Source of the DNA: Paenibacillus sp. TCA20
GTDB lineage: Bacteria; Bacillota; Bacilli; Paenibacillales; Paenibacillaceae
Reading direction: 5' to 3'
DNA: 64,000 nt
Assembly: GCF_000732325.1 (NCBI RefSeq)
Contig: NZ_BBIW01000019.1
Coordinates: 1 to 64,000, forward strand
The notes beneath the pieces are model-generated. The model was given only the letters and a program-made list of their open reading frames with translations. It made no database searches and was not told the DNA's origin. Made by a program: the position numbers and the translations under genes. This document shows positions 20,799-29,962 of this stretch, in pieces; position 1 is the stretch's first letter, and every line of letters starts with the position of its first letter.

Positions 20799-20896
20799 CC
20801 CCTACCTCCTCTCAAGACACTTAAGTTATTTTAACATAGCCATTCTGCCCTTCTCAACAAAGGGAGGAACGTTATCCTTACTTAATGGCTGGGATA

Positions 20897-21436
20897 TCAG
20901 CTAGTGTAAATTTCCGGTTTCAAAATCCCGATGTAGGGGAGGTTCCGGTATTTCTCTGCATAATCCAAACCGTATCCGACTACAAATGCATCAGGCAGCA
21001 CAAAGCCTGTGTAGTCAGCCTCCAGATTGACTTTTCGGCCTGAAGGTTTGTCAAACAAGGTTACCACTGTCGTTGACTTGGCTCCTCTGCGCTGCAGAAG
21101 ATCAATTAAGTGAGTCAGTGTAAGACCGCTGTCAATGATGTCCTCCACAATGAGGACGTCTCGGTTCTCAACGCTCGCGTCGAGATCTTTAATGATTTTG
21201 ACAACGCCTGACGACTTGGTCGAAGCTCCATAGCTTGAAACAGCCATAAAGTCCATTTCAACTGGAACAGTAATGTTCTTCACCAAATCAGCCATAAATA
21301 TAAACGCGCCTTTAAGTACACAAATAACTAAAGGATTGCGATCTGCATATTCCTTGCTCAGGATTTCTCCCAATTCCTTAATCTTGCTCTGAAGCTCTTC
21401 TTCACTAATCAATACTTCTTGAATATCGTTCTGCAA
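20897..21436 (-). CDS. hprT: Hypoxanthine phosphoribosyltransferase
   Basis: Purine salvage: hypoxanthine or guanine plus PRPP gives IMP or GMP. The PRPP-binding motif [14 protein letters not shown] and the flanking [12 protein letters not shown] are clear. Its 179 residues are standard. The start is TTG 21436 with AGGAGG nine bases upstream. It lies between tilS and ftsH, the conserved Bacillales order. Confidence 0.96.
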   Translation of the reverse strand: MQNDIQEVLISEEELQSKIKELGEILSKEYADRNPLVICVLKGAFIFMADLVKNITVPVEMDFMAVSSYGASTKSSGVVKIIKDLDASVENRDVLIVEDIIDSGLTLTHLIDLLQRRGAKSTTVVTLFDKPSGRKVNLEADYTGFVLPDAFVVGYGLDYAEKYRNLPYIGILKPEIYTS

Positions 21437-21501
21437 CGTCGCGAACCTCCTAAGTTATACTATGAAAGTCTTACCTGCACCATTACTGTCACTCGGGCCC
21501 A

Positions 21502-22924
21502 CTAAAGTTCCTCCACCAGCATTCGAATGATGGACGTAGAATCTTCACTTACCGGGAAATGAATCGAGCGACGTACGCCCGGAATCCAGATGATGTTTCC
21601 GGCACCATCGCATATTACGGGAATACGAGAACGCAGGGACGGCGGAATTTTGGCATCTATAAAAATATCTTTAACCTTTTTGCTTCCGTTTAATCCCATC
21701 ACTTTCATGGTATCTCCAGGCAATCGCGAACGAATCGTAAGCGGCCATATGAATGTATTCGCATCAAACAGCGCTTCACTAGCAGAAACCGGCCTGAACC
21801 CATTGTCCAGACAGGATAAATGAAGTCTTGTGCCAATCTCAGTAAGATCCAATTGAGCGTCTCCATCCAAGAAATCCAACTGGTAATTATAATGCTCTGA
21901 TACAGAAGACCTCTGGGTAGAAAAAATGATATTATCATATTCCCGAATGCAAACAATTCCTTGGCCAATATCGTGGCTCCACGTTGTGGGCTCATGCTGA
22001 ACCGCACCTCTGCGAATGGTTTCAATCCTCGAAAAATCAACAAAATCATCGTTCGAAGGCAGATAATTTAATATTAATTTAATCAACCTCCGTTGTAAAG
22101 CGACATGTAGCTCCTTAAAATCAGTCACTTTAAAAGACAGGCTGCCCTCTGAATTTTGAACCATTTCGGAATACGTCTGCCGGGAGATGGTATCCATATA
22201 ATCATCTTCAACACTCATGACCTCAGCCAAGCGATTCAGTGACTCTGTAAACTGACCATTATATTGCCCCAAAAAAGGAAGTACATCCAGTCTAATCGCA
22301 TTTCTTCTGTACTTCGTACTCATATTGCTGCTGTCAATAACATAGGGCAGATCATATTGTTCACAATGATGAGCCAAGTCCGTCTTGTTAATACGTAGAC
22401 AAGGTCGAATAAGTTCCACGTTTTTTCAAAACGTTTAATTTTATTCCGGTGAGTCCCGAAGGACCGCTCCCTCTTAGTAAATGAAGCAGTACTGTCTCCG
22501 CCTGATCATCGGCATGATGCGCCAGAGCAATACTATCCGCATTATATTGGGCAGCGATCTGATGAAGAAATTCATATCGCTTCTCACGTGAAGCATCCTG
22601 AGCATTCCTTCCGCTGTCTTCGACATACTGCGGTATATTTACCCTTGTCATCTCGAACGGAATCATTAGAGACTCGGCAAATTCCCGCACCATCTCTGCT
22701 TCCTGATCAGACTCTCTCCGAAAACCATGATGAACATGAGCACAGATCAGAGTAAGCGGTGTGTGGTATTGCGAGATTTGGTTCAGGATATGTAAAAGAG
22801 CCACAGAATCCGCCCCTCCGGATACTGCGACCACGATCCGGTAACCCGGCTGCCATAAACCAAAAGCCTCTGCCGTTTCTAGCACCTGAAGTGCCGTCTT
22901 GCTCAGCTTGTTGCGTCCTTCCAT
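21502..22924 (-). pseudogene. tilS: tRNA(Ile)-lysidine synthetase, apparent frameshift
   Basis: TilS changes the wobble C of the AUA-reading tRNA-Ile to lysidine and is essential in bacteria that use this route. The N-terminal part (from ATG 22924, AAGGAG upstream) has the ATP loop SGGADS at residues 35-40 and HHADDQAETVLLHLLRGSG. It then runs out of frame after six A (forward T 22421-22426). The C-terminal part continues in another frame from 22419 (VELIRPCLRI...) with the typical C-terminal domain (SRLPGDTMKV, GSKKVKDIF). Removing one A joins the two into one protein of about 475 residues, the normal size. A sequencing error is the simplest explanation. Confidence 0.88.
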
Positions 22925-22974
22925 GCTGCTCCTTCTTTCTATCAATCAAGGTTAGCCTATGTACCTCTAAACCA

Positions 22975-23907
22975 TCAGCGGAGCAGGAACATAATCGCTC
23001 CGGCCATGATTAGAGCAGATAATGCAAACGATGGAATTAACCATCTAGGAGCGGGCTCAGATCTGGACTCTCTTTGCCGTTTAACCGGTCCATACACATG
23101 CTTCTTCCAATGCAGAAATGCGATCTCTGCATTTTCAAATTTCCCTTGAACCGCTGGTGCAAGCCAGCTTTTATATGGAGAGAGCCTCTCGCTGCGCTGA
23201 ATGAGTGCAGACAGTGGACCCATTCCCCGCAATTGGGGGAGACCTTCTCCGGCAAGCTGCTGTAACTCATCTCCCTCCAAGAGATGAATGAGCAGAAGTG
23301 CAAAGGAAAATACATCATATTCAGGATCCGCCACACGGCTTCCCGCGTTCCAGTATCCTCTATCATACCATTCTGTAAACTGCTTGACACTGCGTCCAAC
23401 TGGACTTACTCCGCCGTAATCAATGAGCTCAACTTCCCCATACCGGGTGACGAGTACATTTTGCGGCTTTAGATCACAGAAGATATAACCCAGGCGATGC
23501 AGCTCGGCCAGCTTCTTCAGCAGCCTGAGTCCCGTAATCGTAATCCAGTCCGAGCCATGCTTCTGAATAAAATGATGGATAGGTTCTCCTCGAACATATT
23601 TCATCACATAGAAAGGAATATCGATACCATCAATCCGGTAATCATCCACTTCCTTAAGATAGGAAGCCGACTTATGTCCAGCTTGTGAATACTGACCTTC
23701 GAGCGATGTCAGGACATTAACTTCTGACTGCAAGTCTACTCCATTAAAGCCCATCTTCAACGCATACCGGCCTCCACCCGGTTCACGCTGAACCAAATAA
23801 ACGATCCCGTTTGCTCCCTTACCCAGCGTTCTCAGGATAACATACTTGCCCTGTTTCCATTTGCCGGTTACCACCGTTCCAGGAGAAAAATCAGGATCCA
23901 GCGGCAT
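22975..23907 (-). CDS. yabT: Membrane-anchored Hanks-type serine/threonine kinase (YabT/PrkD-like)
   Basis: Protein kinase fold: glycine loop LGKGANGIVYLV, lysine at residue 51 (YALKMGF), catalytic loop CDLKPQN (Cys replaces the His of HRD), and DYGG in place of DFG. A single C-terminal membrane helix (about 288-309) anchors it. B. subtilis YabT has the same layout and is a sporulation kinase acting on RecA. This function is transferred by similarity and position. ATG 23907 is chosen over 23943, which lacks a ribosome site. It overlaps yabS by 17 bases. Confidence 0.88.
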   Translation of the reverse strand: MPLDPDFSPGTVVTGKWKQGKYVILRTLGKGANGIVYLVQREPGGGRYALKMGFNGVDLQSEVNVLTSLEGQYSQAGHKSASYLKEVDDYRIDGIDIPFYVMKYVRGEPIHHFIQKHGSDWITITGLRLLKKLAELHRLGYIFCDLKPQNVLVTRYGEVELIDYGGVSPVGRSVKQFTEWYDRGYWNAGSRVADPEYDVFSFALLLIHLLEGDELQQLAGEGLPQLRGMGPLSALIQRSERLSPYKSWLAPAVQGKFENAEIAFLHWKKHVYGPVKRQRESRSEPAPRWLIPSFALSALIMAGAIMFLLR

Positions 23908-24637
23908 AGTCACCCAGCATCCCTTCTTTAGTCCCTTGATCATAAGATATAAGCTCGTGTTCGTTTAGTGTACCATAACGGTAATAATCCATCACCTTTA
24001 ATATTGCGGGTCCTGTCGGGGTTGCTCCCCTCATCTGGAGTCTGTTAAACATCGAGCGTAGGGCATGAACATCGTTCGTCCAAGGGATATCATTGACGGC
24101 ATCCTCGCCCCCATGCTTTCCCGGAAAATGAAATACAGAAATCTGACTAATGCCTTCACGCGCTTGAAGGCTCAGCATTAAATCACGGATTCCTTCCTCA
24201 ACAGCAGGAAGCTTGGGCTTCATGCTCGCACTAGCATCAATTAAGAGCGCGACCTGCAAGGGAGTCGTTTCACTCAAGTTGTCCATTACCTTCACAACCT
24301 CCGCACGCTGTTGCGGTGGCAGCTCCGTTAATGTCCCCTTGCCTAAAATTTGCTTCAGCTCTTTATTAACCGCCAGCTCAATTGTCTGAACCACCGTTTT
24401 GCGTGTCATCATCTGCATCGTCTTGGCCAAATGAGGCGTACCAACGATACGGCTGATCCCCCCGCCGGCCTTCGCGATCTCATCGATCTCCTGACTTCCC
24501 AGCTCTCCAATGGTCCCGTAATCCACTACTCCGACCACATTGACGGTAATGCCCTCCTCCAAGGCATGCGCCGCTGCAAGAACCGGACTTGATCCAACAT
24601 TCGAACATCCATCTGTAATCAGCAAAATCTGCTTCAT
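23891..24637 (-). CDS. yabS: VWA-domain protein (YabS-like)
   Basis: A von Willebrand A domain in the second half carries the metal site DASASMKP. The first 60 residues look like the end of a second VWA-like fold (LLITDGCSNVGSS). No signal peptide is seen. Function unknown. The constant pairing with yabT downstream of spoIIE in Bacillales suggests a role in sporulation. A sigma-F-like promoter lies just upstream. Confidence 0.85.
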   Translation of the reverse strand: MKQILLITDGCSNVGSSPVLAAAHALEEGITVNVVGVVDYGTIGELGSQEIDEIAKAGGGISRIVGTPHLAKTMQMMTRKTVVQTIELAVNKELKQILGKGTLTELPPQQRAEVVKVMDNLSETTPLQVALLIDASASMKPKLPAVEEGIRDLMLSLQAREGISQISVFHFPGKHGGEDAVNDIPWTNDVHALRSMFNRLQMRGATPTGPAILKVMDYYRYGTLNEHELISYDQGTKEGMLGDYAAGS

Positions 24638-24672
24638 CCTTCATTCCCCTTTCAAATCAACTGGATCATTCC

Positions 24673-24702
24673 TATTATTTCCAGTGTTGATTTGATTCAA
24701 AC
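24673..24702 (-). promoter_or_regulatory. Sigma-F-like promoter of yabS-yabT
   Basis: On the minus strand GTTTG (24698-24702) is followed after 15 bases by GGAAATAATA (24673-24682), which fits the sigma-F -10 pattern GGnRAnAnTW completely. The -35 differs by one base from GYWTA. Confidence 0.5.
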
Positions 24703-24742
24703 GGGGGGTTTTTTTTCTTTTCTTCTATATAATAGAGCCTGA

Positions 24743-27247
24743 TCAGCTGACTGTTCTCGGCCGCTCCATTCGATCCATTCCCGGAATACGCAGGGTTGCC
24801 CATTCAGGTCTGAAGTGATCTACTTTGCCGACTACAACCGTCATGTCATCATGAATTTTATTTTGCTGATAACGAATGACTCTCTCTAGCAGAATATCGG
24901 CAATTTCCTGTGGATCTTCGCTATCCAGCTCCTGGATCATCCGCTTCATCCACATTTCTTTATTCACCGCATAGCCGGGTGCATCATAGATGCCATCGGT
25001 CATCATAATGACGATATCCCCCGGATTCAGCTGGATACTGACAAGATCAACCTCAATATCTTTAATAATCCCTATCGGCAGATTGCTTGCAGACACAGGG
25101 ATAACCTCATCTCCCCTCTTGATAAAGCTTGGTGTCGACCCAATCTTCAAGAAAGTGGACTGGGCAGAATATTGATCAATCAGTGCCATATCCACTGTGG
25201 CATAAATCTCTTCTGGAGATCGCAGCATCAGAATAGAATTGACAGACTTAATCGCCAGCTTGGCATCCATTCCCGATTGAAGCAGCTGCTCCAAAATGTT
25301 AAGGGCTGTGCTGCTCTCCATTCTTGCTCGTTCTCCATTGCCCATCCCATCGCTTAGCGCAACAGCAAAGGTACCGTTCCCAAGCTCGACTGTGCTGTAG
25401 CTGTCACCAGACAAGAGTCCTCCTCCCTTGGCCGCTCCCGCTACACCTGTGGTAACTTCATAGGTTTTTGCCGAACCGAAGGTAACCGTCGCCAATCCCT
25501 GTTTTGGTAAAGTCATAACCTCCTCTACTACAGCAATGTGTTCATCTAAAATATCGGACAGCAGTGGTGCAATAATTTTGCGGCATTCATCAAATCCTTT
25601 CGTATAAGCATGTACGATCTCAATCTCGACATGACCTGCGTCCAGGTTAATGATGTCGATGCTGTGAATGGATAAACCGAGCTGCTCCAAAGCAGAACGA
25701 ATCTGATCCTCCTGCTTATGCATAATCGTCGTTTCCCGCTGAATCTCACGTGCCAGGTCCTCCATTACCTGAGACACGCCGGACAATTGCTCGGCAACCA
25801 GCACACGGCTGTCGTATATTTGCCGCTTCCATTGCATATTATCTTGGTATAGCCCGTACTGACGCTTCATCACGTCTAAGACAGCCTCCGTCTTGGCACA
25901 GGATTTCGTCCAGGAAGCAGGAATATCCTTAGCTTCAAAGTCTGGATTCTCTTCAATGGCCGACATCATCTCCGTCATATACTTATATGTCTGATAGAAC
26001 TTCCCGTCCCAGCACTGAGACTGCTTGAAGCAGGCAGCACAAGTCCCGTCAGCCACCGCATTCATGAAATGCTCCATGTCCTGTTGTCCCTGCTTGATCT
26101 CAGGTGCCTCCGACATCTGATCAAAGCTCTTCGATAGCTGCTTAAATACCTGCGAGAATCTTGTTACACGTTCTGCTGTCAGATCTCGGATCCGCTTCGC
26201 ATACTCATGCTGATTATGACTATGATCCTGCGTACCAGGTACGTATTTTGATATGACATTTAATATACTCTTCGGTGTCAGCAAAAAGAGCAATATCGCG
26301 GCACAGCTCTCATAGGTTGATGTGATCACATCTCCTGTTCCACCCAGATAAATGGCTAGAATGGAGGAGCCAAGCAGCATCCCTAGAGAGACAGCCATCT
26401 TCTTCCCTTCCTTCAGCATCCCCGCCAGCATACCGGAGAAAGCAAGCAAGCTCATCTGATAGATCGCTGACATATTGGCCAGACTTAAGATCAGTCCCGT
26501 GATTACCCCAACCGATGCGCCAAGCGGTGCACCCCCTACTAGGGCAAAAACCAGAATAAGATATCGTGACAGTACATTCTCTGCGGATAGATTATATACC
26601 GTAAAACCGACAGCCCCTGTCATAACGGATGCCAGTAGAATGATAAGACACAGGATCTCCTCGCTGCGGAGGTTTACATTCTTCTTGCGATAGGTGAACA
26701 CGGGAATGGCTTGAATAAACACAAGAGTGAGCACGAAGCTGAGTACGGCATCGATGGTCATCATTAGGACCGCGTACCATGTGAATGAGGGTCCGATCAG
26801 GACGGTAAACAAATTGACCATAAAGGCTGAAGTGAATACCATCACTGGTGCGTAAGACAGCTCGGTTTTGCCAAAAGACGAGAGACCTCGATAGAGCAGA
26901 TAGAAAATGCTGACCTCGGCGGCGATCGTAAATAGTGTGGGATAGGGTGCGAAAAACCCTCCGGCCAAAATAGCGATCCCTACCGGGAGCAAAAAATCTC
27001 TTCTCAGGAACATAATGACGGCGAAGTAGGCTATGGCAAAGGGAGACAGCTCGTCCAATATCATAGCCTTTCCGAGCAAAAAACCCATTACCGTCAGCAG
27101 AATCATCCATTTCTTCTCCGCAATGAACTGTACGGCCTTCAGCGATCCCGCCCAGGATTTAATTCTCGTGCCCGCTTCTTTACGAATGGCTTTGCCTCCT
27201 TTGCCTGTTCTCAGTCCAGGGAAAGGTATTACATTCCACTTGTCCAT
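24743..27247 (-). CDS. spoIIE: Stage II sporulation protein E (PP2C phosphatase)
   Basis: Dephosphorylates SpoIIAA-P and so releases sigma-F in the forespore. It also acts at the polar septum. The N-terminal third contains about ten membrane helices, then a central regulatory region. The PP2C domain (SDGMGNGERARMES around residue 625, MMTDGIYDAPG, DDMTVVVGKV) ends the protein. ATG 27247 gives about 834 residues, close to the B. subtilis protein, and has GGGGTG upstream. Further upstream in-frame ATGs overlap the promoter. No terminator is evident before yabS. Confidence 0.96.
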   Translation of the reverse strand: MDKWNVIPFPGLRTGKGGKAIRKEAGTRIKSWAGSLKAVQFIAEKKWMILLTVMGFLLGKAMILDELSPFAIAYFAVIMFLRRDFLLPVGIAILAGGFFAPYPTLFTIAAEVSIFYLLYRGLSSFGKTELSYAPVMVFTSAFMVNLFTVLIGPSFTWYAVLMMTIDAVLSFVLTLVFIQAIPVFTYRKKNVNLRSEEILCLIILLASVMTGAVGFTVYNLSAENVLSRYLILVFALVGGAPLGASVGVITGLILSLANMSAIYQMSLLAFSGMLAGMLKEGKKMAVSLGMLLGSSILAIYLGGTGDVITSTYESCAAILLFLLTPKSILNVISKYVPGTQDHSHNQHEYAKRIRDLTAERVTRFSQVFKQLSKSFDQMSEAPEIKQGQQDMEHFMNAVADGTCAACFKQSQCWDGKFYQTYKYMTEMMSAIEENPDFEAKDIPASWTKSCAKTEAVLDVMKRQYGLYQDNMQWKRQIYDSRVLVAEQLSGVSQVMEDLAREIQRETTIMHKQEDQIRSALEQLGLSIHSIDIINLDAGHVEIEIVHAYTKGFDECRKIIAPLLSDILDEHIAVVEEVMTLPKQGLATVTFGSAKTYEVTTGVAGAAKGGGLLSGDSYSTVELGNGTFAVALSDGMGNGERARMESSTALNILEQLLQSGMDAKLAIKSVNSILMLRSPEEIYATVDMALIDQYSAQSTFLKIGSTPSFIKRGDEVIPVSASNLPIGIIKDIEVDLVSIQLNPGDIVIMMTDGIYDAPGYAVNKEMWMKRMIQELDSEDPQEIADILLERVIRYQQNKIHDDMTVVVGKVDHFRPEWATLRIPGMDRMERPRTVS

Positions 27248-27284
27248 TAATTTGGCACCCCAATCGTTTGATTTGATGGTACCC

Positions 27285-27318
27285 ATTATAGTCAGCTTGT
27301 TCTGTGAAAGTTTGTCAG
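27285..27318 (-). promoter_or_regulatory. Spo0A-activated sigma-A promoter of spoIIE (22-base spacing)
   Basis: On the minus strand CTGACA (27313-27318) and TATAAT (27285-27290) are separated by 22 bases. Such over-long spacing is characteristic of the Spo0A-activated spoIIE and spoIIG promoters. An imperfect 0A box overlaps the -35 in the opposite orientation, and another lies upstream at 27344-27351. Start of transcription near 27278 fits translation from ATG 27247. Confidence 0.7.
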
Positions 27319-27343
27319 AAACACAGACCGTGCCAAAAGAAAT

Positions 27344-27351
27344 TTCCGACA
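27344..27351 (-). promoter_or_regulatory. 0A box upstream of the spoIIE promoter
   Basis: TGTCGGAA on the minus strand, inside TTTTTGTCGGAAATT, differs by one inserted G from the 0A core TGTCGAA. It is centred about 70 bases before the expected start site. Confidence 0.5.
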
Positions 27352-27542
27352 AAAACAGGGAGTGTGCGAAAGTTCAGAGAAACGCAGGCGAATGAAGCGC
27401 CTGTCTAGGTTCGTCCGTTCCCACTCGAATCAAGTTACTCTATTCTGCATGTACCCTTCCGCCTAAATTTGCTAGCGATATGAAAAGAGAATACCGGAAT
27501 TCGCTTGAAACCTGTCGGACGATTCTTCACAAGCGACAAAAA

Positions 27543-27569
27543 AACCACAGACTCTAAAAGTCTGTGGTT
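27543..27569 (-). terminator. Intrinsic terminator of the S1-domain gene
   Basis: An 11-base perfect stem AACCACAGACT/AGTCTGTGGTT is followed on the minus strand by seven T. The 190 bases from here to spoIIE contain no tRNA genes, although B. subtilis has some here. Confidence 0.9.
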
Positions 27570-27611
27570 CTTCCATACGTTACAATCTATGCGTAAGATC
27601 AGGTTGATAAC

Positions 27612-28142
27612 TTACATACGTTTCGCGCCGCGGCCTCCACGTTTGCCTTCCGTGTTCTTCTTCAGCGACGAAATTCGCTCTTCACTGTCTTTTAGGAAGC
27701 GTGACATTTTATCCTCGAATGAAGGCTTGCCAAACGAAGGCTTGCCGGAAGAAGGTTTGTAAGGACGCCCTCCCCGTTCACGATTGTTATAGCTACCGCC
27801 GCCACTACCGCTGCCGCCGCCGCCAAATCGTTCTCTGTCTCCACCTGTGCGTTCCGGTCTTGGTGCTCTTGGCGGACGAGCTTGTTGTTGTACTTCACCT
27901 GCAGGACGATCTACCGCCTGCTTAATGGAAAGTCCAATTTTGCCGTCTTTATCAACGTTAATAACCTTAACGGTTACGGCGTCATTGATCTTCAGGTGAT
28001 CATTGACATCCTTAACGTAATTATCGGCGATTTCCGAGATGTGAACGAGACCCGTGACACCTCCTGACAGATCCACAAATGCTCCAAAATGCGTGATGCC
28101 TGTCACTTTGCCCTCTAACTTGGTGCCCACTTCAATTGCCAT
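27612..28142 (-). CDS. yabR: S1 RNA-binding domain protein with Gly/Arg-rich tail (YabR-like)
   Basis: Residues 1-73 form one S1 domain (GTKLEGKVTGITHFGAFVDL, GLVHISEIAD). The rest is a basic, disordered tail with Arg/Pro and Gly/Ser runs, PSFGKPSF repeats and GGRGAKRM at the end. RNA binding is expected. The cellular target is unknown. It is longer (176 residues) than B. subtilis YabR because of the tail. ATG 28142 is chosen because it begins the S1 domain and has GGGAGGATC upstream. It lies between divIC and spoIIE. Confidence 0.9.
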   Translation of the reverse strand: MAIEVGTKLEGKVTGITHFGAFVDLSGGVTGLVHISEIADNYVKDVNDHLKINDAVTVKVINVDKDGKIGLSIKQAVDRPAGEVQQQARPPRAPRPERTGGDRERFGGGGSGSGGGSYNNRERGGRPYKPSSGKPSFGKPSFEDKMSRFLKDSEERISSLKKNTEGKRGGRGAKRM

Positions 28143-28330
28143 AGAATAAAATGATCCTCCCTTAAAATTATACAACCCGATTTTTGAATCTAATCTGTTG
28201 CGGTATGTCAATTATACCTTATGCCACAAAGCAAGGTCAACTGAGCGGACGCCTGCTTTAGAGCCTATTTTACGGTTATATATGCATCAAATACCAGTAA
28301 TATTGTCTGATTACAGAGTACCTGCCTGTC

Positions 28331-28675
28331 CTATTCGTCTACTGGATAAATGGGTGTCTCGCCCGGTAGAAACATCCCGTATTTCTTCCGTGCCAGCTGC
28401 CCAATATATTCTGGATCCTGCAGCCGCTCCACTTCGTTGGACAGTTCCGTCTTCTCCTTCTGAGCCTCAGCATTGACCTTCGTTGCCTGCTCAAGCTTGG
28501 CACTCTTGTCCGCCATTTGAACAGACTGACTATAAAACGTGTATCCTGCCCACCCTGTAAAGCAAATCATAAAGGTAAGCCACAGCATGATTCGCCTACG
28601 CGCCCCCGTCGTTTTTAGTTTTTGTGTATTTCCTTGAGATGTACTTCGAGCATGACGTCCAGACGGTTTACTCAT
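28331..28675 (-). CDS. divIC: Cell division protein DivIC (FtsB family)
   Basis: Bitopic septum protein that works with FtsL and DivIB. A basic cytoplasmic N-terminus of about 28 residues is followed by one membrane helix (IMLWLTFMICFTGWAGYTFY) and a coiled coil ending in RLQDPEYIGQLARKKYGM, the signature of the DivIC/FtsB family. ATG 28675 has AAGGAGG upstream. Conserved neighbour of yabQ. Confidence 0.95.
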   Translation of the reverse strand: MSKPSGRHARSTSQGNTQKLKTTGARRRIMLWLTFMICFTGWAGYTFYSQSVQMADKSAKLEQATKVNAEAQKEKTELSNEVERLQDPEYIGQLARKKYGMFLPGETPIYPVDE

Positions 28676-28708
28676 CCGTGGAACCTCCTTCATCCTAATC
28701 AGGGTGGT

Positions 28709-29278
28709 CTAGAACCAATAGGTCCACCACTCTTTAATCCGAACCCATACACTTTGCAGCCACATCGGCGTCTTCCATCTGCTGAGCAGTGGCCTAAGCG
28801 GCCAATAGAGCAGCTTCAATATTGGTCTGAACAACTGGTACAGCATCTTGATGATAAAAATAAACGCAGCCATGATAAATCCGAATAAAATGCGCAGGAT
28901 TCTTAGTATCCCTTTGATCGGAAGAACGATCAGTACATTTAATATCCGGTAAACCACATATGCCAAACGTTTTACAATTCCAATTAACATTACCACAAAT
29001 TTTTGGATCGTAACACTTAAAACCAAAAAATAGATCCAAACCCCTATGAACAGACCTAAAAAGACATAAAACCTCAAGTCTCCATGGTTAACGGAATAGA
29101 GTGTTCGAAATATAAATAAGGCTGCAATCAGCCAGTACATCAAATCAAGGATATGAATGCTCCACCGCGGAAATCTTAACTGGCCTGACAGCACCCGGTA
29201 ACTGTCATACACAATTCCCATAATCCCTCCGGAGAGGAGCATCCATCCCAGCGTAAGCCACTGAAGCTCAGGATTCAT
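28709..29278 (-). CDS. yabQ: Spore cortex biosynthesis protein YabQ
   Basis: Integral membrane protein of about four to five helices with the family start LTLGWMLLSGGIMGIVYDSY. Required for spore cortex formation in B. subtilis and located in the mother cell membranes around the forespore. The C-terminal half alternates hydrophobic segments with Arg/Lys and Trp. ATG 29278 overlaps the yabP stop by four bases (ATGA). Confidence 0.94.
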   Translation of the reverse strand: MNPELQWLTLGWMLLSGGIMGIVYDSYRVLSGQLRFPRWSIHILDLMYWLIAALFIFRTLYSVNHGDLRFYVFLGLFIGVWIYFLVLSVTIQKFVVMLIGIVKRLAYVVYRILNVLIVLPIKGILRILRILFGFIMAAFIFIIKMLYQLFRPILKLLYWPLRPLLSRWKTPMWLQSVWVRIKEWWTYWF

Positions 29279-29559
29279 CGAAACAGCTTGCCAAGAAGCC
29301 CCTTACCAGATTTAACATTAGAACCGGGATCTAGATATACAAGGGAGCTGACGTACCCTTCAATTGAGAGCAATCCTTCCTCCAAGCTGAGGTTCTTAAT
29401 ATGTAAATTGTTGCCCCGAATCGTCAGATGTCCGAGCTCTGTCTTGAGCAGAAATTCCTCACTATCAAAGCTCTCTACATTCATGACACCCGTAATATCG
29501 AGCAGCTTCCGATTCTGAATCGACATGCTGTGCTGTTTCAGCTTCGTTTGTTCCATCAT
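29275..29559 (-). CDS. yabP: Sporulation protein YabP
   Basis: A protein of 94 residues of the YabP/YqfC family, with NRKLLDITGVMNVESFDSEEF and the repeated short beta segments TIRGNNLHIKNLSLEEGLLSI (21-residue region, residues about 46-66). Mother-cell sporulation protein of unknown biochemical role, translationally coupled to yabQ. No convincing sigma-E promoter was found upstream. Confidence 0.93.
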   Translation of the reverse strand: MMEQTKLKQHSMSIQNRKLLDITGVMNVESFDSEEFLLKTELGHLTIRGNNLHIKNLSLEEGLLSIEGYVSSLVYLDPGSNVKSGKGLLGKLFR

Positions 29560-29636
29560 GGCATGTACCCCTCCCTTCTTACACCTAGCTTATGGGCGAG
29601 ATACAGAGATTAGAACATACCATGAATAGAAAAAAA

Positions 29637-29663
29637 CACTCTATCCGACCAAGGGATAGAGTG
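29637..29663 (-). terminator. Intrinsic terminator of rqcP
   Basis: A 10-base stem CACTCTATCC/GGATAGAGTG with a 7-base loop is followed on the minus strand by seven T. Confidence 0.9.
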
Positions 29664-29686
29664 CTCTTCCATGATGTTGACGGCAT

Positions 29687-29962
29687 TTAAAAAATTCCAT
29701 TATCCTTAGCGATGGCTTCTTCCTTCACCACAGAGAACAAGCTGGATGCCTCTTCCTTACGTGTACTCTCGGCTAATCGCTCAACGCGAACCGTAACGAG
29801 CTTCTGCCCGAATTGGACCGTGATCTCGTCACCCACCTTAACACTTGTGCTGGGCTTCGCCTCGCGTCCATTGATCAGCACTCTCCCCTGCTCAGAGACA
29901 TCCTTCGCCACGGTACGGCGCTTAATTAGCCTGGACACTTTAAGAAATTTATCAACACGCAT
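29687..29962 (-). CDS. rqcP: S4-domain ribosome quality control factor RqcP (YabO)
   Basis: Single S4 RNA-binding domain (RVDKFLKVSRLIKRRTVAK, GRVLINGREAKPS). In B. subtilis RqcP acts with RqcH to add alanine tails to stalled chains on 50S subunits. The 91-residue size fits. Its ATG directly abuts the hup stop codon, so the two are co-transcribed and coupled. Confidence 0.95.
   Translation of the reverse strand: MRVDKFLKVSRLIKRRTVAKDVSEQGRVLINGREAKPSTSVKVGDEITVQFGQKLVTVRVERLAESTRKEEASSLFSVVKEEAIAKDNGIF

Noticed and set aside
22388-22426. Programmed -1 frameshift at the A-run of tilS
   Set aside because: The shift needed is +1 (or -2). The heptamer AAAAAAC is not in the register required for canonical -1 slipping, and no stimulatory structure is evident.
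27353-27540. tRNA genes before spoIIE, as in B. subtilis
   Set aside because: No cloverleaf or TTCRA box found. Only a small CAGGCG/CGCCTG hairpin is present.
29564-29636. Sigma-E promoter for yabP
   Set aside because: A CATAAGCT -10-like element exists, but no acceptable -35 lies at the right distance.
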